Below are positions 14,996-21,720 of a DNA stretch of 21,942 nt, one piece after another. The notes below the pieces were generated by a model. The model saw only the letters and a program-made list of their open reading frames with translations, was not told where the DNA came from and did not search any database. Each line of letters begins with the position of its first letter. Position 1 is the stretch's first letter. This stretch comes from an uncultured Oscillospiraceae bacterium (GTDB lineage: Bacteria; Bacillota; Clostridia; Oscillospirales; Oscillospiraceae): NCBI GenBank assembly GCA_934675115.1, contig CAKUPH010000032.1:1-21942 (forward strand), given 5' to 3'. The position numbers and the translations under genes are program-made.

Positions 14996-15040
14996 AAGGC
15001 AGGAGGGACGGCCATTTTGGCCGTCCCTCCTGCCTTTTTT
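14996..15040. terminator. Strong terminator between convergent genes
   Basis: An 18-bp perfect stem (14996-15013 with 15019-15036) closes on a 5-base loop and runs into TTTTTT on the + strand. It ends the dehydrogenase gene. On the - strand it overlaps the last codons of the Clp gene region and could also stop that transcript, though with a poorer T-run. Confidence 0.92.
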
Positions 15041-17162
15041 ACAGCAGCTTCGCGCCGTTTTCCCGGCGCTGCCCCGCCTTTTCCGGCCGGAGCACCAGCT
15101 TTTCCTCCTCTACCGCCAGACACAGGGTATCCCCGCTGTCCAGCGCGTGGGTGAGCAGCAGCTCCGCCGCCGGCTCCTCCACCCGGCTCCGGATGGCCCG
15201 GCGGATGGGCCGCGCGCCGTTGTCGCCGTCGTAGCTCTCCCGGGCCAGCAGGGCCACCGCCTCCCGGCGGGCGTCCAGCCCTACGCCCAGCGCCCGGAGC
15301 CGCCCCGCCACCCCGTCCAGCAGGCGGGCGGCGATGTCCTCCGTCTCCGGCTCGCCCAGCCGGTCGAAGAGAATGACCTCGTCCAGCCGGTTGAGAAATT
15401 CCGGCTTGAAGCGCCTTTTCAGTTCGGCCATGACCTCGCTCTTTGCCCGGTCCTCGCCGCTTCCCCCGGCAAAGCCCAGCGCCAGGCCCCGGCTGACCAG
15501 CTTCCGCGCCCCGATGTTGGAGGTCATCACCAGCACCGTGTTCCGGAAGTCCACCTTCCGCCCAAGGCCGTCGGTGAGCGCGCCGTCCTCCATGACCTGC
15601 AAGAGAATGTTCAGCAGATCGTCGTGGGCCTTTTCCAGTTCGTCGAACAGCACCACCGACCACGGCTTCCGCCGGACTTTTTCCGTCAGCTGGCCGCCCT
15701 CCTCATGGCCCACGTAACCCGGCGGCGCGCCGATGAGCCGGGACACCGCGTGCTTTTCCATATACTCCGACATATCGAAGCGGATGAGGTCGTCCTCACT
15801 GCCGAAGAGGGCCGCCGCCAGCGCCCGGGTCAGCTCCGTTTTGCCCACGCCGGTTGGGCCGAGGAAAAGAAACGCCCCCACGGGCCGGTTCGGCTCCTTG
15901 AGCCCCACCCGGCTGCGGCGGATGGCACGGGCCACGGCGGACACCGCCGCGTCCTGCCCCACCACCCGGCGGTGAAGCTCCTCCTCCAGATGCAGCAGCC
16001 GCTGGGACTCGCCCTGAGTCACGGCGGTCACCGGGATGCCCGTCCACTGGGCCACCACCTGCGCCACATGGGCCGCCGTGAGGACGCCGCCCTCCTGCCC
16101 CGCCGCCCGGCGGCTGCGCTTGCGGTCCAGCTCCCGGCGGAAGTCCCGCTCGGCGTCCCGGAGCATGGCCGCCCGCTCGTACTCCTGCCGGGCCACGGCA
16201 AGCTCCTTTTCCCGGGCCGCCGTGTCCGCCCGCCCCGCCAGCTCCCTGAGGTTGGGGGGCAGCACCTCTCCCTCCAATCGGAGCCGGGCGGCCCCCTCGT
16301 CGATGAGGTCGATGGCCTTGTCCGGCAGAAACCGCTGGGGCAGATACCGCCGGGACAGGTCCACCGCGGCGGTGAGGGCCTCGTCGGAGATGGTCAGGCC
16401 GTGGTGCTGCTCATACCGGCTGCGGATGCCCCGCAGGATCTCCAGCGTCTGCTCCCGGGTGGGCTCGGGCACCGTTACCGGCTGGAACCGGCGCTCCAGC
16501 GCCGCATCCTTTTCAATGTAGCGGCGGTATTCCTCCAGCGTGGTGGCCCCCACCACCTGAAGGTCTCCCCGGGACAGGGCGGGCTTTAAGATGTTGGCCG
16601 CGTCGATGGCCCCCTCGGCGGAGCCCGCGCCGATGATGTTGTGCAGCTCGTCCAGAAAGAGGATGATGTTCCCTGCCCGGCGCACCTCGCCCACCATGGC
16701 GTTCACCCGCTCCTCAAACTCACCCCGGTACTTCGTGCCCGCCACCATGGCGGACAGGTCAAGGCTGAGCAGCCGCTTGTCCCGCAAAGGCTCCGGCACC
16801 GTCCCCGCCGCGATGCGCAGGGCCAGCGCCTCGGCCACCGCCGTCTTGCCCACCCCCGGCTCGCCGATGAGGGCGGGGTTGTTCTTTGTCCGGCGGGACA
16901 GGATCTGGATGACCCGGGACACCTCCCGCTCCCGGCCCACCACCGGATCCAGCCGCCCGGCAATGGCAAGTCGGGTCAGATCTCTTGAAAAACGCTCCGT
17001 CAATTTTGCCTCTCCTCCCTCCCGGCCCCGGGCCTTCGGCTCCTCCCGCCGGGCGCACGGCGGCTGCTCCGGCCCGGCGGGGCCCATGGCGTTCGGCTGC
17101 CGCGCCGCGTCCTTTTCCGCCCGACGGCGGCCCCGCCGCCAGAAAAATCCCCTGCCATCCAT
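15039..17162 (-). CDS. ClpC-like AAA+ unfoldase lacking the Clp N-domain
   Basis: Hexameric ATP-driven unfoldase expected to feed substrates to ClpP. The 707-aa protein has two AAA+ modules. D1 has Walker A GEPGVGKT (100-107) and Walker B ILFLDELH (167-174). D2 has GPTGVGKT (435-442), VVLFDELEK (503-511) and the sensor-2 GARPIRRAI near the C-terminus. A UVR-like middle segment (about 323-348, [19 protein letters not shown]) places it with ClpC/ClpE. ALGF at 561-564 supplies the LGF ClpP-docking tripeptide. The usual ~150-residue Clp_N repeat domain is absent; in its place is a ~50-residue Arg/Pro/Gly-rich stretch. The ATG at 17162 has GGGAGG nine bases upstream. A TATACT -10 (17193-17198) lacks a clear -35. 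Confidence 0.92.
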   Translation of the reverse strand: MDGRGFFWRRGRRRAEKDAARQPNAMGPAGPEQPPCARREEPKARGREGGEAKLTERFSRDLTRLAIAGRLDPVVGREREVSRVIQILSRRTKNNPALIGEPGVGKTAVAEALALRIAAGTVPEPLRDKRLLSLDLSAMVAGTKYRGEFEERVNAMVGEVRRAGNIILFLDELHNIIGAGSAEGAIDAANILKPALSRGDLQVVGATTLEEYRRYIEKDAALERRFQPVTVPEPTREQTLEILRGIRSRYEQHHGLTISDEALTAAVDLSRRYLPQRFLPDKAIDLIDEGAARLRLEGEVLPPNLRELAGRADTAAREKELAVARQEYERAAMLRDAERDFRRELDRKRSRRAAGQEGGVLTAAHVAQVVAQWTGIPVTAVTQGESQRLLHLEEELHRRVVGQDAAVSAVARAIRRSRVGLKEPNRPVGAFLFLGPTGVGKTELTRALAAALFGSEDDLIRFDMSEYMEKHAVSRLIGAPPGYVGHEEGGQLTEKVRRKPWSVVLFDELEKAHDDLLNILLQVMEDGALTDGLGRKVDFRNTVLVMTSNIGARKLVSRGLALGFAGGSGEDRAKSEVMAELKRRFKPEFLNRLDEVILFDRLGEPETEDIAARLLDGVAGRLRALGVGLDARREAVALLARESYDGDNGARPIRRAIRSRVEEPAAELLLTHALDSGDTLCLAVEEEKLVLRPEKAGQRRENGAKLL

Positions 17163-17252
17163 TCGTCTGTTCCTCCCATCCGCCGTGATAACAGTATAAT
17201 CATGGCAGTTTCCCGCCGGATTTATACCCAGAGAAACCCAGAAAAATTACGG

Positions 17253-17280
17253 TTGCATTTTTGTCAGCTTATGTTAGAAT
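17253..17280 (+). promoter_or_regulatory. Promoter of the ferredoxin gene
   Basis: TTGCAT (17253-17258) and TAGAAT (17275-17280) with a 16-base spacer, about 45 bases before the ATG. Confidence 0.6.
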
Positions 17281-17323
17281 GAAGGTTGGTTCGAGACATA
17301 TTTTTATTTGGAGGTGTTACACA

Positions 17324-17497
17324 ATGGCTTACGCGATCAACGATACCTGCATCAGCTGCGGCGCCTGCGAGGGTGCCTGCCCTGTGGGTGCGATCTCTAT
17401 GGGTGATGATCACATGATGATCGACGCCGGTACCTGCATCGACTGCGGTTCCTGCGCCGGCACCTGCCCCATGGAGGCCATTGCCCCTGCCGAATAA
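17324..17497 (+). CDS. 2[4Fe-4S] ferredoxin, clostridial type
   Basis: Low-potential electron carrier for anaerobic redox enzymes. The 57-aa protein carries two complete clusters: Cys9, 12, 15, 19 in CISCGACEGACP and Cys38, 41, 44, 48 in CIDCGSCAGTCP. The fold is the duplicated clostridial ferredoxin, at its normal length. The ATG at 17324 follows GGAGG by about nine bases; the frame upstream is open to 17261 but starts inside the promoter. It is a monocistronic unit with its own promoter and a strong terminator, as expected for an abundant carrier. The partner enzyme cannot be told from the neighbours. Confidence 0.95.
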   Translation: MAYAINDTCISCGACEGACPVGAISMGDDHMMIDAGTCIDCGSCAGTCPMEAIAPAE

Positions 17498-17512
17498 GGC
17501 GGAAGGAAACGG

Positions 17513-17553
17513 AAAAGGTCCTGCCCATTTGTATGGGCAGGACCTTTTTTATT
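17513..17553. terminator. Terminator between ferredoxin and the NTF2-like gene
   Basis: AAAAGGTCCTGCCCAT (17513-17528) pairs with ATGGGCAGGACCTTTT (17533-17548) across a short loop, followed by TTATT. The symmetrical A/T ends let it work for the convergent gene too. Confidence 0.93.
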
Positions 17554-17571
17554 GCTGGGGGCGCTACGCAC

Positions 17572-17904
17572 TTATGCCGGACGGATGACCAGTTCCTTGA
17601 TCAGGCCCGTTTTCGGGTCGTAGCTCTCGATGGTGGCCACGGCGTGGATGATGATCCCGCCGTAGATGCAGTAGTAGTTGACGGTGCGCTCGTCCACGAT
17701 GACGGGGTCCTTCACGGACAGGCCGCCGAGGACGAACTTGTTGTGATAAAACATATCGACGGCCCGCTTGCCGTAGATATAGAAGTTCTCCTCGCCCGTC
17801 CCGGCGGGGCAGTAATCAAAGAGGCGGCACTGCTCGGCAAAGCACTCGGAAAGCGCCTTGTAGTCCTTGCTCTCCATGGCGCGGCTGAAATCTGCGATCA
17901 TCAT
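17572..17904 (-). CDS. NTF2-like / SnoaL-fold protein (110 aa)
   Basis: Small cone-fold protein of the NTF2-like superfamily, which includes ketosteroid isomerases, SnoaL cyclases, the bile acid 7-alpha-dehydratase BaiE and many binding proteins. Typical features are the N-terminal helix pair (MIADFSRAMESKDYKALSECF), the mid-protein GKRAVDMFYHNKF helix and strands ending VNYYCIYGGIIIHAVATIESYD and GLIKELVIRP. No obvious His/Asp catalytic dyad can be assigned by eye. The start at 17904 (MMIADF) follows GGAGG by ten bases. It lies 17 bases after the SDR stop and is clearly in the same transcript. A role as partner of that oxidoreductase is an inference. Confidence 0.8.
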   Translation of the reverse strand: MMIADFSRAMESKDYKALSECFAEQCRLFDYCPAGTGEENFYIYGKRAVDMFYHNKFVLGGLSVKDPVIVDERTVNYYCIYGGIIIHAVATIESYDPKTGLIKELVIRPA

Positions 17905-17921
17905 AGCTCTTCGTCCTCCTC

Positions 17922-18704
17922 TCAATAGACCTTCTCGGAGTGGAGCAGCGCGTCTGTGCCGCCGTCCACAAAAAGCACCACGCCGTTGATGCCGTGGGCC
18001 TCGGGAGAGGCCAGAAAGGCGATGGCGTTGGCGATGTCCACCGGGTCCATGAGTGCGCTGTCCGCGCCGTAGTTGGTAGGCACGGGCAGAGCCTCCACCG
18101 CCGCCTTGTGAATGGGCGGAAGGGCGTCGGTCATGGCGGTGCGGACGTTGCCGGGAGCCACCGCGTTGAGCCGGACGCCGTGAGCGCCCCAGTCGGCGGA
18201 CATACGGCGGGCCCAGCGGGCCAGCGCGTACTTGGTGGCGGCATAGTACTTGTTGCCGGTCTTGGGGTCGGCGTCCCGGACCAGATTCAGGATGCGCTCC
18301 TCGTCGGCCTGATTGTTGAGCAGGCCCACCACGTCCATGCGGGCGTCGCCGTGGGCGATGGAGTTGGAGGAGGTGACGACGCAGCTGCCGCCCTTTTTCT
18401 CCAGCAGGTCGAACACGCCCTGCGCGATGTTGATGGCCCCGAAATAGTTAAGCGAGATGATGAGCGGGATGTTGCCGCAGCCGCCGGACACACCGGCGTT
18501 GCAGATCATGGCGTCCAGCCCGTCGGGGCACAGCTCGTGGAGCTTGCGGACGACCTCCTTCCGCCCCTCGGGGGTGGCAAGGTCCGCGCTGATGTCGCCG
18601 CCCTTGACGTCGATGTTGATCACTTCGTTGCCCTTTTCCTTCAGAATTTCCACCGTTCTTGCTCCGATGCCGCTGGAGCCGCCGGTGACAGCATAAATGC
18701 CCAT
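17922..18704 (-). CDS. Short-chain dehydrogenase resembling 3-alpha-hydroxysteroid dehydrogenase/carbonyl reductase
   Basis: NAD(P)-dependent oxidoreductase of the classical SDR fold, 260 aa. Cofactor motif GGSSGIG (8-14), NAG (69-71), catalytic Ser in VVTSSNS (110-115), and Tyr154/Lys158 in [19 protein letters not shown] closes the fold. Several blocks recall the Comamonas testosteroni 3-alpha-HSD subfamily: [27 protein letters not shown], the long insert between the catalytic Ser and Tyr, and [10 protein letters not shown]. That similarity is from memory, and steroid use is not shown. The ATG at 18704 has GGAGG upstream, and a TTTACA-17-TATACT promoter precedes it. It is first in a two-gene unit with the NTF2-like protein. 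Confidence 0.88.
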   Translation of the reverse strand: MGIYAVTGGSSGIGARTVEILKEKGNEVINIDVKGGDISADLATPEGRKEVVRKLHELCPDGLDAMICNAGVSGGCGNIPLIISLNYFGAINIAQGVFDLLEKKGGSCVVTSSNSIAHGDARMDVVGLLNNQADEERILNLVRDADPKTGNKYYAATKYALARWARRMSADWGAHGVRLNAVAPGNVRTAMTDALPPIHKAAVEALPVPTNYGADSALMDPVDIANAIAFLASPEAHGINGVVLFVDGGTDALLHSEKVY

Positions 18705-18746
18705 ATAAAAACCTCCTGTTCAGGTTCTGATTTAGCCAGCAAACAC

Positions 18747-18775
18747 AGTATATTTCATTCAGAACTTTTTGTAAA
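18747..18775 (-). promoter_or_regulatory. Promoter of the SDR/NTF2-like unit
   Basis: On the - strand TTTACA (18770-18775) and TATACT (18747-18752) are 17 bases apart. About 50 bases further upstream a perfect TTGTTA-TT-TAACAA palindrome (18824-18837) is a possible regulator site. Confidence 0.72.
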
Positions 18776-18893
18776 GAAAAGTTTTATTTTTAACAATATT
18801 CCGCTATTTTTAGGTCTATTTGATTGTTATTTAACAAACTAACACGCCCCGTGTCCGGCGAGAATTTCCGCCCTTTGGGCCGCTCCTTTCTCA

Positions 18894-18929
18894 TAAAAAA
18901 AGCGCGCACCGCAATACTTTGCGGCGCGC
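18894..18929 (-). terminator. Terminator after the fumarase beta gene
   Basis: On the - strand a GC-rich stem (18902-18913 with 18920-18929, one bulge) is followed by TTTTTTTAT, 24 bases after the stop codon. Confidence 0.88.
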
Positions 18930-18952
18930 ACTCTGTTCGGGCCTTCGCTGAT

Positions 18953-19513
18953 TCAGATCTCTTTTTGATAGCCGGAGGGACCCGACGCATAGAGGTCGTT
19001 CCCCCGGCTGTCGATGGCAACAGTGATTGCAAAATCCTTCACTGTCATTTTTTTCACAGACTCACAGCCCAAATCGTCGAAGGCGATGACCTCCGCCGTC
19101 TCGATGTGCTTGGCGATGAGCGCCCCCGCGCCGCCCACGGCGGCGAAGTAGCACGCGCCGTTGCGGACGATGGCGTCCACCACCGCGGGAGCCCGGCCGC
19201 CCTTGCCGATCATGGCCGTCAGGCCCAGATCCAGCAGCCGGGGGGCGAAGCCATCCATCCGGCTGGACGTGGTGGGGCCGCAGGCCCCCACCGCCATTCC
19301 CTGCTGGCCCGGCGTCGGTCCGGCGTAATAAATAATGGAGCCTTTCAGTGGGAACGGCGGCTCTTTCCCCGCATCCAGCAGCTCGAAAATGCGCTTGTGG
19401 GCGGCATCCCGGGCGGTGTAGATGGTGCCGGACAGGATGACCCGGTCTCCGGCCTCCAGCTCGCCCACACGGGCGGCCAGCTCGTCGGTGGTCATGGTGA
19501 GGGTGCGGCTCAT
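18953..19513 (-). CDS. Fumarate hydratase / tartrate dehydratase beta-type subunit
   Basis: Beta subunit (swivel half) of the class I iron-sulfur fumarase/L-tartrate dehydratase family; the alpha subunit holds the [4Fe-4S] cluster. The 186-aa product has the family pattern LSGTIYTARDAAHKR (about 27-41), IIYYAGPTP, VGACGPTTSSRMD, MIGKGG and the C-terminal DFAITVAIDSRGNDLY. Length is normal for a stand-alone beta subunit. The ATG overlaps the preceding coiled-coil gene by four bases (ATGA), so the two are translationally coupled. No alpha subunit lies on either side, which is unusual because the two are nearly always adjacent. Fumarase versus tartrate dehydratase or another hydro-lyase cannot be decided from this subunit. 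Confidence 0.88.
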   Translation of the reverse strand: MSRTLTMTTDELAARVGELEAGDRVILSGTIYTARDAAHKRIFELLDAGKEPPFPLKGSIIYYAGPTPGQQGMAVGACGPTTSSRMDGFAPRLLDLGLTAMIGKGGRAPAVVDAIVRNGACYFAAVGGAGALIAKHIETAEVIAFDDLGCESVKKMTVKDFAITVAIDSRGNDLYASGPSGYQKEI

Positions 19514-20142
19514 TCCAGCTCCCCCCATTCCTTCAGGCGCTGGACGGCCTCGGAGCCGTCCTTCATGCCGTCCGCCAGCGTGCCCACGGACTTGAGCTGG
19601 CTGTCCAGCCCGTCCACCGCCTGCCGCAGCCGGTCGTACTGGCCCAGAATCCCCGTCAGCCACTGGCGGGTCTCGCCCCGGATCTGCTCGGCCTCCACCT
19701 GCGCCGCGTCCACGGTGGCCTGTGCCTTTTTGTGAGCGTCCAGCTCCACGGTGGCCACCCGGTCCTTCAGCTCCTCATAGCTTTTCGCCAGCGGCTCCAG
19801 CTGCTCCACCTGCGCCTGACGGCGGGACAGCTCCTGCTTGGCCACGCCCAGCTTGCTCTCCGCCTGACTCAGCTCGCCCCGGACCCGGGTCAGCGTCCGG
19901 GTGGATTCCTCCAGCGACGCCCGGACCTGCGCCTCCTGCGCGTCCAGCGTGCCCTTTTCGTTCTGGAGCCCCGCCAGCGTGGCGGACAGCTCGTCCCGCT
20001 CGGCGCGGAGCTTTTCCAGCTCCTCCTCCAGTGCGGCCACCTGCCTGCGGTGTTCGGCGTCCGTCCCCTCGATGTAGTTCATCACGTCCCGGCGGTTGAA
20101 GCCGCCCAGCGTGGTGCGGAATTTATGGAGCACCCGTCCCAT
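19510..20142 (-). CDS. DivIVA-like coiled-coil protein
   Basis: Predicted cytoplasmic structural protein of 210 aa. The N-terminus FRTTLGGFNRRDVMNYIE (about 8-25) matches the short membrane-targeting segment of DivIVA/GpsB-like proteins (F..x..GF...V..YI). Residues about 28-160 are a continuous heptad coiled coil rich in Glu, Leu, Ala, Gln and Arg. The tail (about 160-210) is helical with no recognised domain. DivIVA relatives mark curved membrane or organise division and wall growth; that role is only inferred. The ATG at 20142 follows AGGAGG by about ten bases, and a TTGTAA-17-TACACT promoter overlaps the end of the upstream kinase gene. It is coupled to the fumarase beta gene by an ATGA overlap. 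Confidence 0.75.
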   Translation of the reverse strand: MGRVLHKFRTTLGGFNRRDVMNYIEGTDAEHRRQVAALEEELEKLRAERDELSATLAGLQNEKGTLDAQEAQVRASLEESTRTLTRVRGELSQAESKLGVAKQELSRRQAQVEQLEPLAKSYEELKDRVATVELDAHKKAQATVDAAQVEAEQIRGETRQWLTGILGQYDRLRQAVDGLDSQLKSVGTLADGMKDGSEAVQRLKEWGELE

Positions 20143-20183
20143 CCGTCATCGCCCTCCTGTCGAGCTGCAAATATTCTGTCGAA

Positions 20184-20212
20184 AGTGTACCACACTTCCG
20201 GCCCGGTTACAA
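20184..20212 (-). promoter_or_regulatory. Promoter of the coiled-coil/fumarase beta unit
   Basis: On the - strand TTGTAA (20207-20212) and TACACT (20184-20189) with a 17-base spacer. The -35 overlaps the stop codon of the pyridoxal kinase gene. Confidence 0.65.
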
Positions 20213-21055
20213 TCCCTTTTCCCCGGTGAGCAGCCCCAGCAGCGGCTCAAAGTCCACGCCCTCCCGCCGGGGGTAGTCCTGGGCCAGCGTCCGCCGGGCG
20301 CAAGCGGAGACGAACCGGGCGGCCCGGCCTGCGGCGTCGGTGAGCTCCGCCCCCCTCACCAGCGCGCCGGTGAGGACGGAGGCAAAGATGTCGCCGGTGC
20401 CGTGGTACTCGCCCTCCACCCGCTCCGCCATGGCAAGGCCGGCGGTCCCGGTGCGGCAGTCATAGCAGGCCGCGCCCACCTGTCCCGGGCCGCCGGACAC
20501 GCCGGTGAGCACCACGCTCCGCCGCCCGTCCGCCGACAGGGCCCGGGCCAGCTCCAGCCCCTCCGCCCCGTCCCCGGTGAGGGAGCCGTAGTCGACGCCC
20601 AGCAGGAATGCCGCCTCGGTGAGGTTGGGGGTGATGACGTCGGCGTGATCGCACAGGCTGCCCATGGCGGCGCACAGCTCGTCGGTGTAGGTGGCGTACC
20701 GCCGCCCGTGGTCGCCCATCACCGGGTCGGCCACCGCCACGCCGCCCTTCCGTTTTAGGGTGTCCATGGCCAGCGCGGACAGCTCGATCTGCCGGGGCGA
20801 TGCCATGAAGCCGGTATACACGCCGTCGAAGGTCAGACCCAGCCGCCGCCAGTGAGCGATGGTACCCTCCATCTGCTCCGTCAGATCCACGGACACATAG
20901 CCCTCGAAGCCGCCGGTGTGGGTGGACAGGTACGCGGTGAGAATGGGGCAGCACTGCACGCCCATGGCGGACAGAACGGGGCTGACCACCGTCATGGAGC
21001 ACCGGCCGAAGCCGGACAGATCGTGTATGGCCGCCACCCGAGGCGTGGTGTGCAT
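20207..21055 (-). CDS. Pyridoxal/pyridoxamine kinase
   Basis: Ribokinase-family kinase that phosphorylates pyridoxal, pyridoxine or pyridoxamine for PLP salvage. The 282-aa product begins with the PdxK/PdxY hallmark IHDLSGFGRCSMTVVSPVLSA (about 10-30) and YLSTHTGGFEGY. It then has DPVMGDHGRRY (110-120), ITPNLTEAAFLLG (141-153), VVLTGVSG (181-188) and the anion-hole/catalytic GTGD with Asp222. The ATG at 21055 has GGAGG seven bases upstream; the open frame to 21154 has no ribosome site and runs through the promoter. The gene is monocistronic or reads into the coiled-coil unit, since I see no terminator between them. PdxK and PdxY cannot be separated with certainty. Confidence 0.92.
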   Translation of the reverse strand: MHTTPRVAAIHDLSGFGRCSMTVVSPVLSAMGVQCCPILTAYLSTHTGGFEGYVSVDLTEQMEGTIAHWRRLGLTFDGVYTGFMASPRQIELSALAMDTLKRKGGVAVADPVMGDHGRRYATYTDELCAAMGSLCDHADVITPNLTEAAFLLGVDYGSLTGDGAEGLELARALSADGRRSVVLTGVSGGPGQVGAACYDCRTGTAGLAMAERVEGEYHGTGDIFASVLTGALVRGAELTDAAGRAARFVSACARRTLAQDYPRREGVDFEPLLGLLTGEKGL

Positions 21056-21086
21056 GGGGATCCCTCCGAAGTAACATGATGTCCCC

Positions 21087-21115
21087 ATTATACGGCCCGC
21101 CCCGCCGGGCCGCAA
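21087..21115 (-). promoter_or_regulatory. Promoter of the pyridoxal kinase gene
   Basis: On the - strand TTGCGG (21110-21115) and TATAAT (21087-21092) with a 17-base GC-rich spacer; leader about 25 bases. Confidence 0.62.
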
Positions 21116-21177
21116 GGGCTTTCCGGCGGGAATCGGGGAAAATTCCCGGATCACGCCCGTGTTTTGGCGAATTTTTC

Positions 21178-21207
21178 TTTACAAGCCGCCGCGGGATGAG
21201 GTATAAT
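21178..21207 (+). promoter_or_regulatory. Promoter upstream of the tRNA-Leu fragment
   Basis: TTTACA (21178-21183) and TATAAT (21202-21207) with an 18-base spacer. The predicted start lies about seven bases before the first base of the tRNA-like sequence, as is usual for tRNA genes. Confidence 0.75.
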
Positions 21208-21220
21208 GCTTTTTGCATTT

Positions 21221-21259
21221 GCGGGCGTGGCGGAATTGGTAGGCTCGGCGGATTTAGGT
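21221..21259 (+). pseudogene. Truncated 5' half of a tRNA-Leu gene
   Basis: Bases 21221-21259 carry a tRNA-Leu 5' half: acceptor strand GCGGGCG, D-arm GGCGGAATTGGTAGG and an anticodon loop TTTAGGT identical to that of the intact tRNA-Leu(TAG) at 21441. Identity stops right after the loop. What follows (AGGTGA-TG-TCACCT palindrome at 21256-21269, then AT-rich sequence) cannot form the anticodon stem, variable arm or T-arm, and no matching 3' acceptor strand is found. It keeps a good promoter, so a short RNA may still be made, ending at the hairpin near 21318-21341. A decayed tRNA is more likely than a working one. Confidence 0.7.
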
Positions 21260-21317
21260 GATGTCACCTCAGTGCAGGTTTTTATTGCCCCATCATTCGC
21301 CGTGCTCATTCTTTGGT

Positions 21318-21341
21318 AAAAGCAGGTTCATCCTGTTTTTT
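21318..21341 (+). terminator. Putative terminator of the tRNA-Leu-fragment transcript
   Basis: AAAAGCAGG (21318-21326) pairs with CCTGTTTTT (21332-21340, one G-T pair) across TTCAT and ends in T6. With the promoter at 21178-21207 it would define an RNA of about 125-130 bases. Confidence 0.55.
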
Positions 21342-21411
21342 ATAGATGCGGGTCAAGCGTTATGCTCCGCCTCGGCTCCCTCACCGTGTAAAAATCAGAG
21401 GAGAATAAAAT

Positions 21412-21433
21412 AGCGGCAGGTAGTTCTGCCGCT
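21412..21433 (+). repeat. Hairpin immediately before tRNA-Leu
   Basis: AGCGGCAG (21412-21419) and CTGCCGCT (21426-21433) form a perfect 8-bp stem eight bases before the tRNA. It may be a processing signal or a remnant terminator; the T-run is weak. Confidence 0.5.
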
Positions 21434-21440
21434 CATATTT

Positions 21441-21525
21441 GCGGGCATGATGGAATTGGTAGACATGCGAGATTTAGGTTCTCGTGCAGTGATGCGTTGG
21501 GGTTCGAGTCCCCATGCCCGCACCA
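21441..21525 (+). tRNA. tRNA-Leu (anticodon TAG), CCA encoded
   Basis: The cloverleaf is complete. Acceptor GCGGGCA pairs with TGCCCGC, the D-loop is AATTGGTAGA, and the anticodon stem CGAGA/TCTCG encloses TTTAGGT with TAG at positions 34-36. A class II variable arm (GCA-GTGA-TGC) is present, then T-arm GGGG-TTCGAGT-CCCC, and CCA is encoded at 21523-21525. The long variable arm and anticodon make it tRNA-Leu for CUA-type codons. No clear promoter lies directly upstream; it may depend on read-through from 21202. Confidence 0.95.
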
Positions 21526-21535
21526 GAATGAACGA

Positions 21536-21590
21536 CCCCACTCAATTCGAACAAGTCGATGAGACTTGCGAATTTGGTGGGGCTGTTTTA
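21536..21590 (+). terminator. Long hairpin after tRNA-Leu, probable terminator
   Basis: CCCCAC, AATTCG and CAAGTC (21536-21557) pair in order with GACTTG, CGAATT and GTGGGG (21563-21582) around the loop GATGA, with small bulges, followed by TGTTTTA. It probably ends the tRNA transcript; it could also be the end structure of a mobile element. Confidence 0.65.
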
Positions 21591-21602
21591 TACTCTGAAA
21601 GC

Positions 21603-21640
21603 CTTGGCATAACAGCGTTTTTTGAAAATGCTGTGCCAAG
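21603..21640. repeat. Second inverted repeat in the AT-rich region
   Basis: CTTGGC and ACAGC (21603-21616) pair with GCTGT and GCCAAG (21630-21640), with a 3-base bulge. It lies between the tRNA terminator and the transposase fragment and encodes nothing recognisable. Confidence 0.55.
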
Positions 21641-21720
21641 TAAATATGAGACACAAAAACTCAAACAGCTTCAATTTGGCATAGAAAACGAAAAAATCAG
21701 GCAGTTCGAACACGAATGTC

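Noticed and set aside
21221..21525. Group I intron splitting one tRNA-Leu gene
   Set aside because: The downstream tRNA is complete by itself with its own 5' half; no P/Q/R/S core elements could be found in the 180-base gap.
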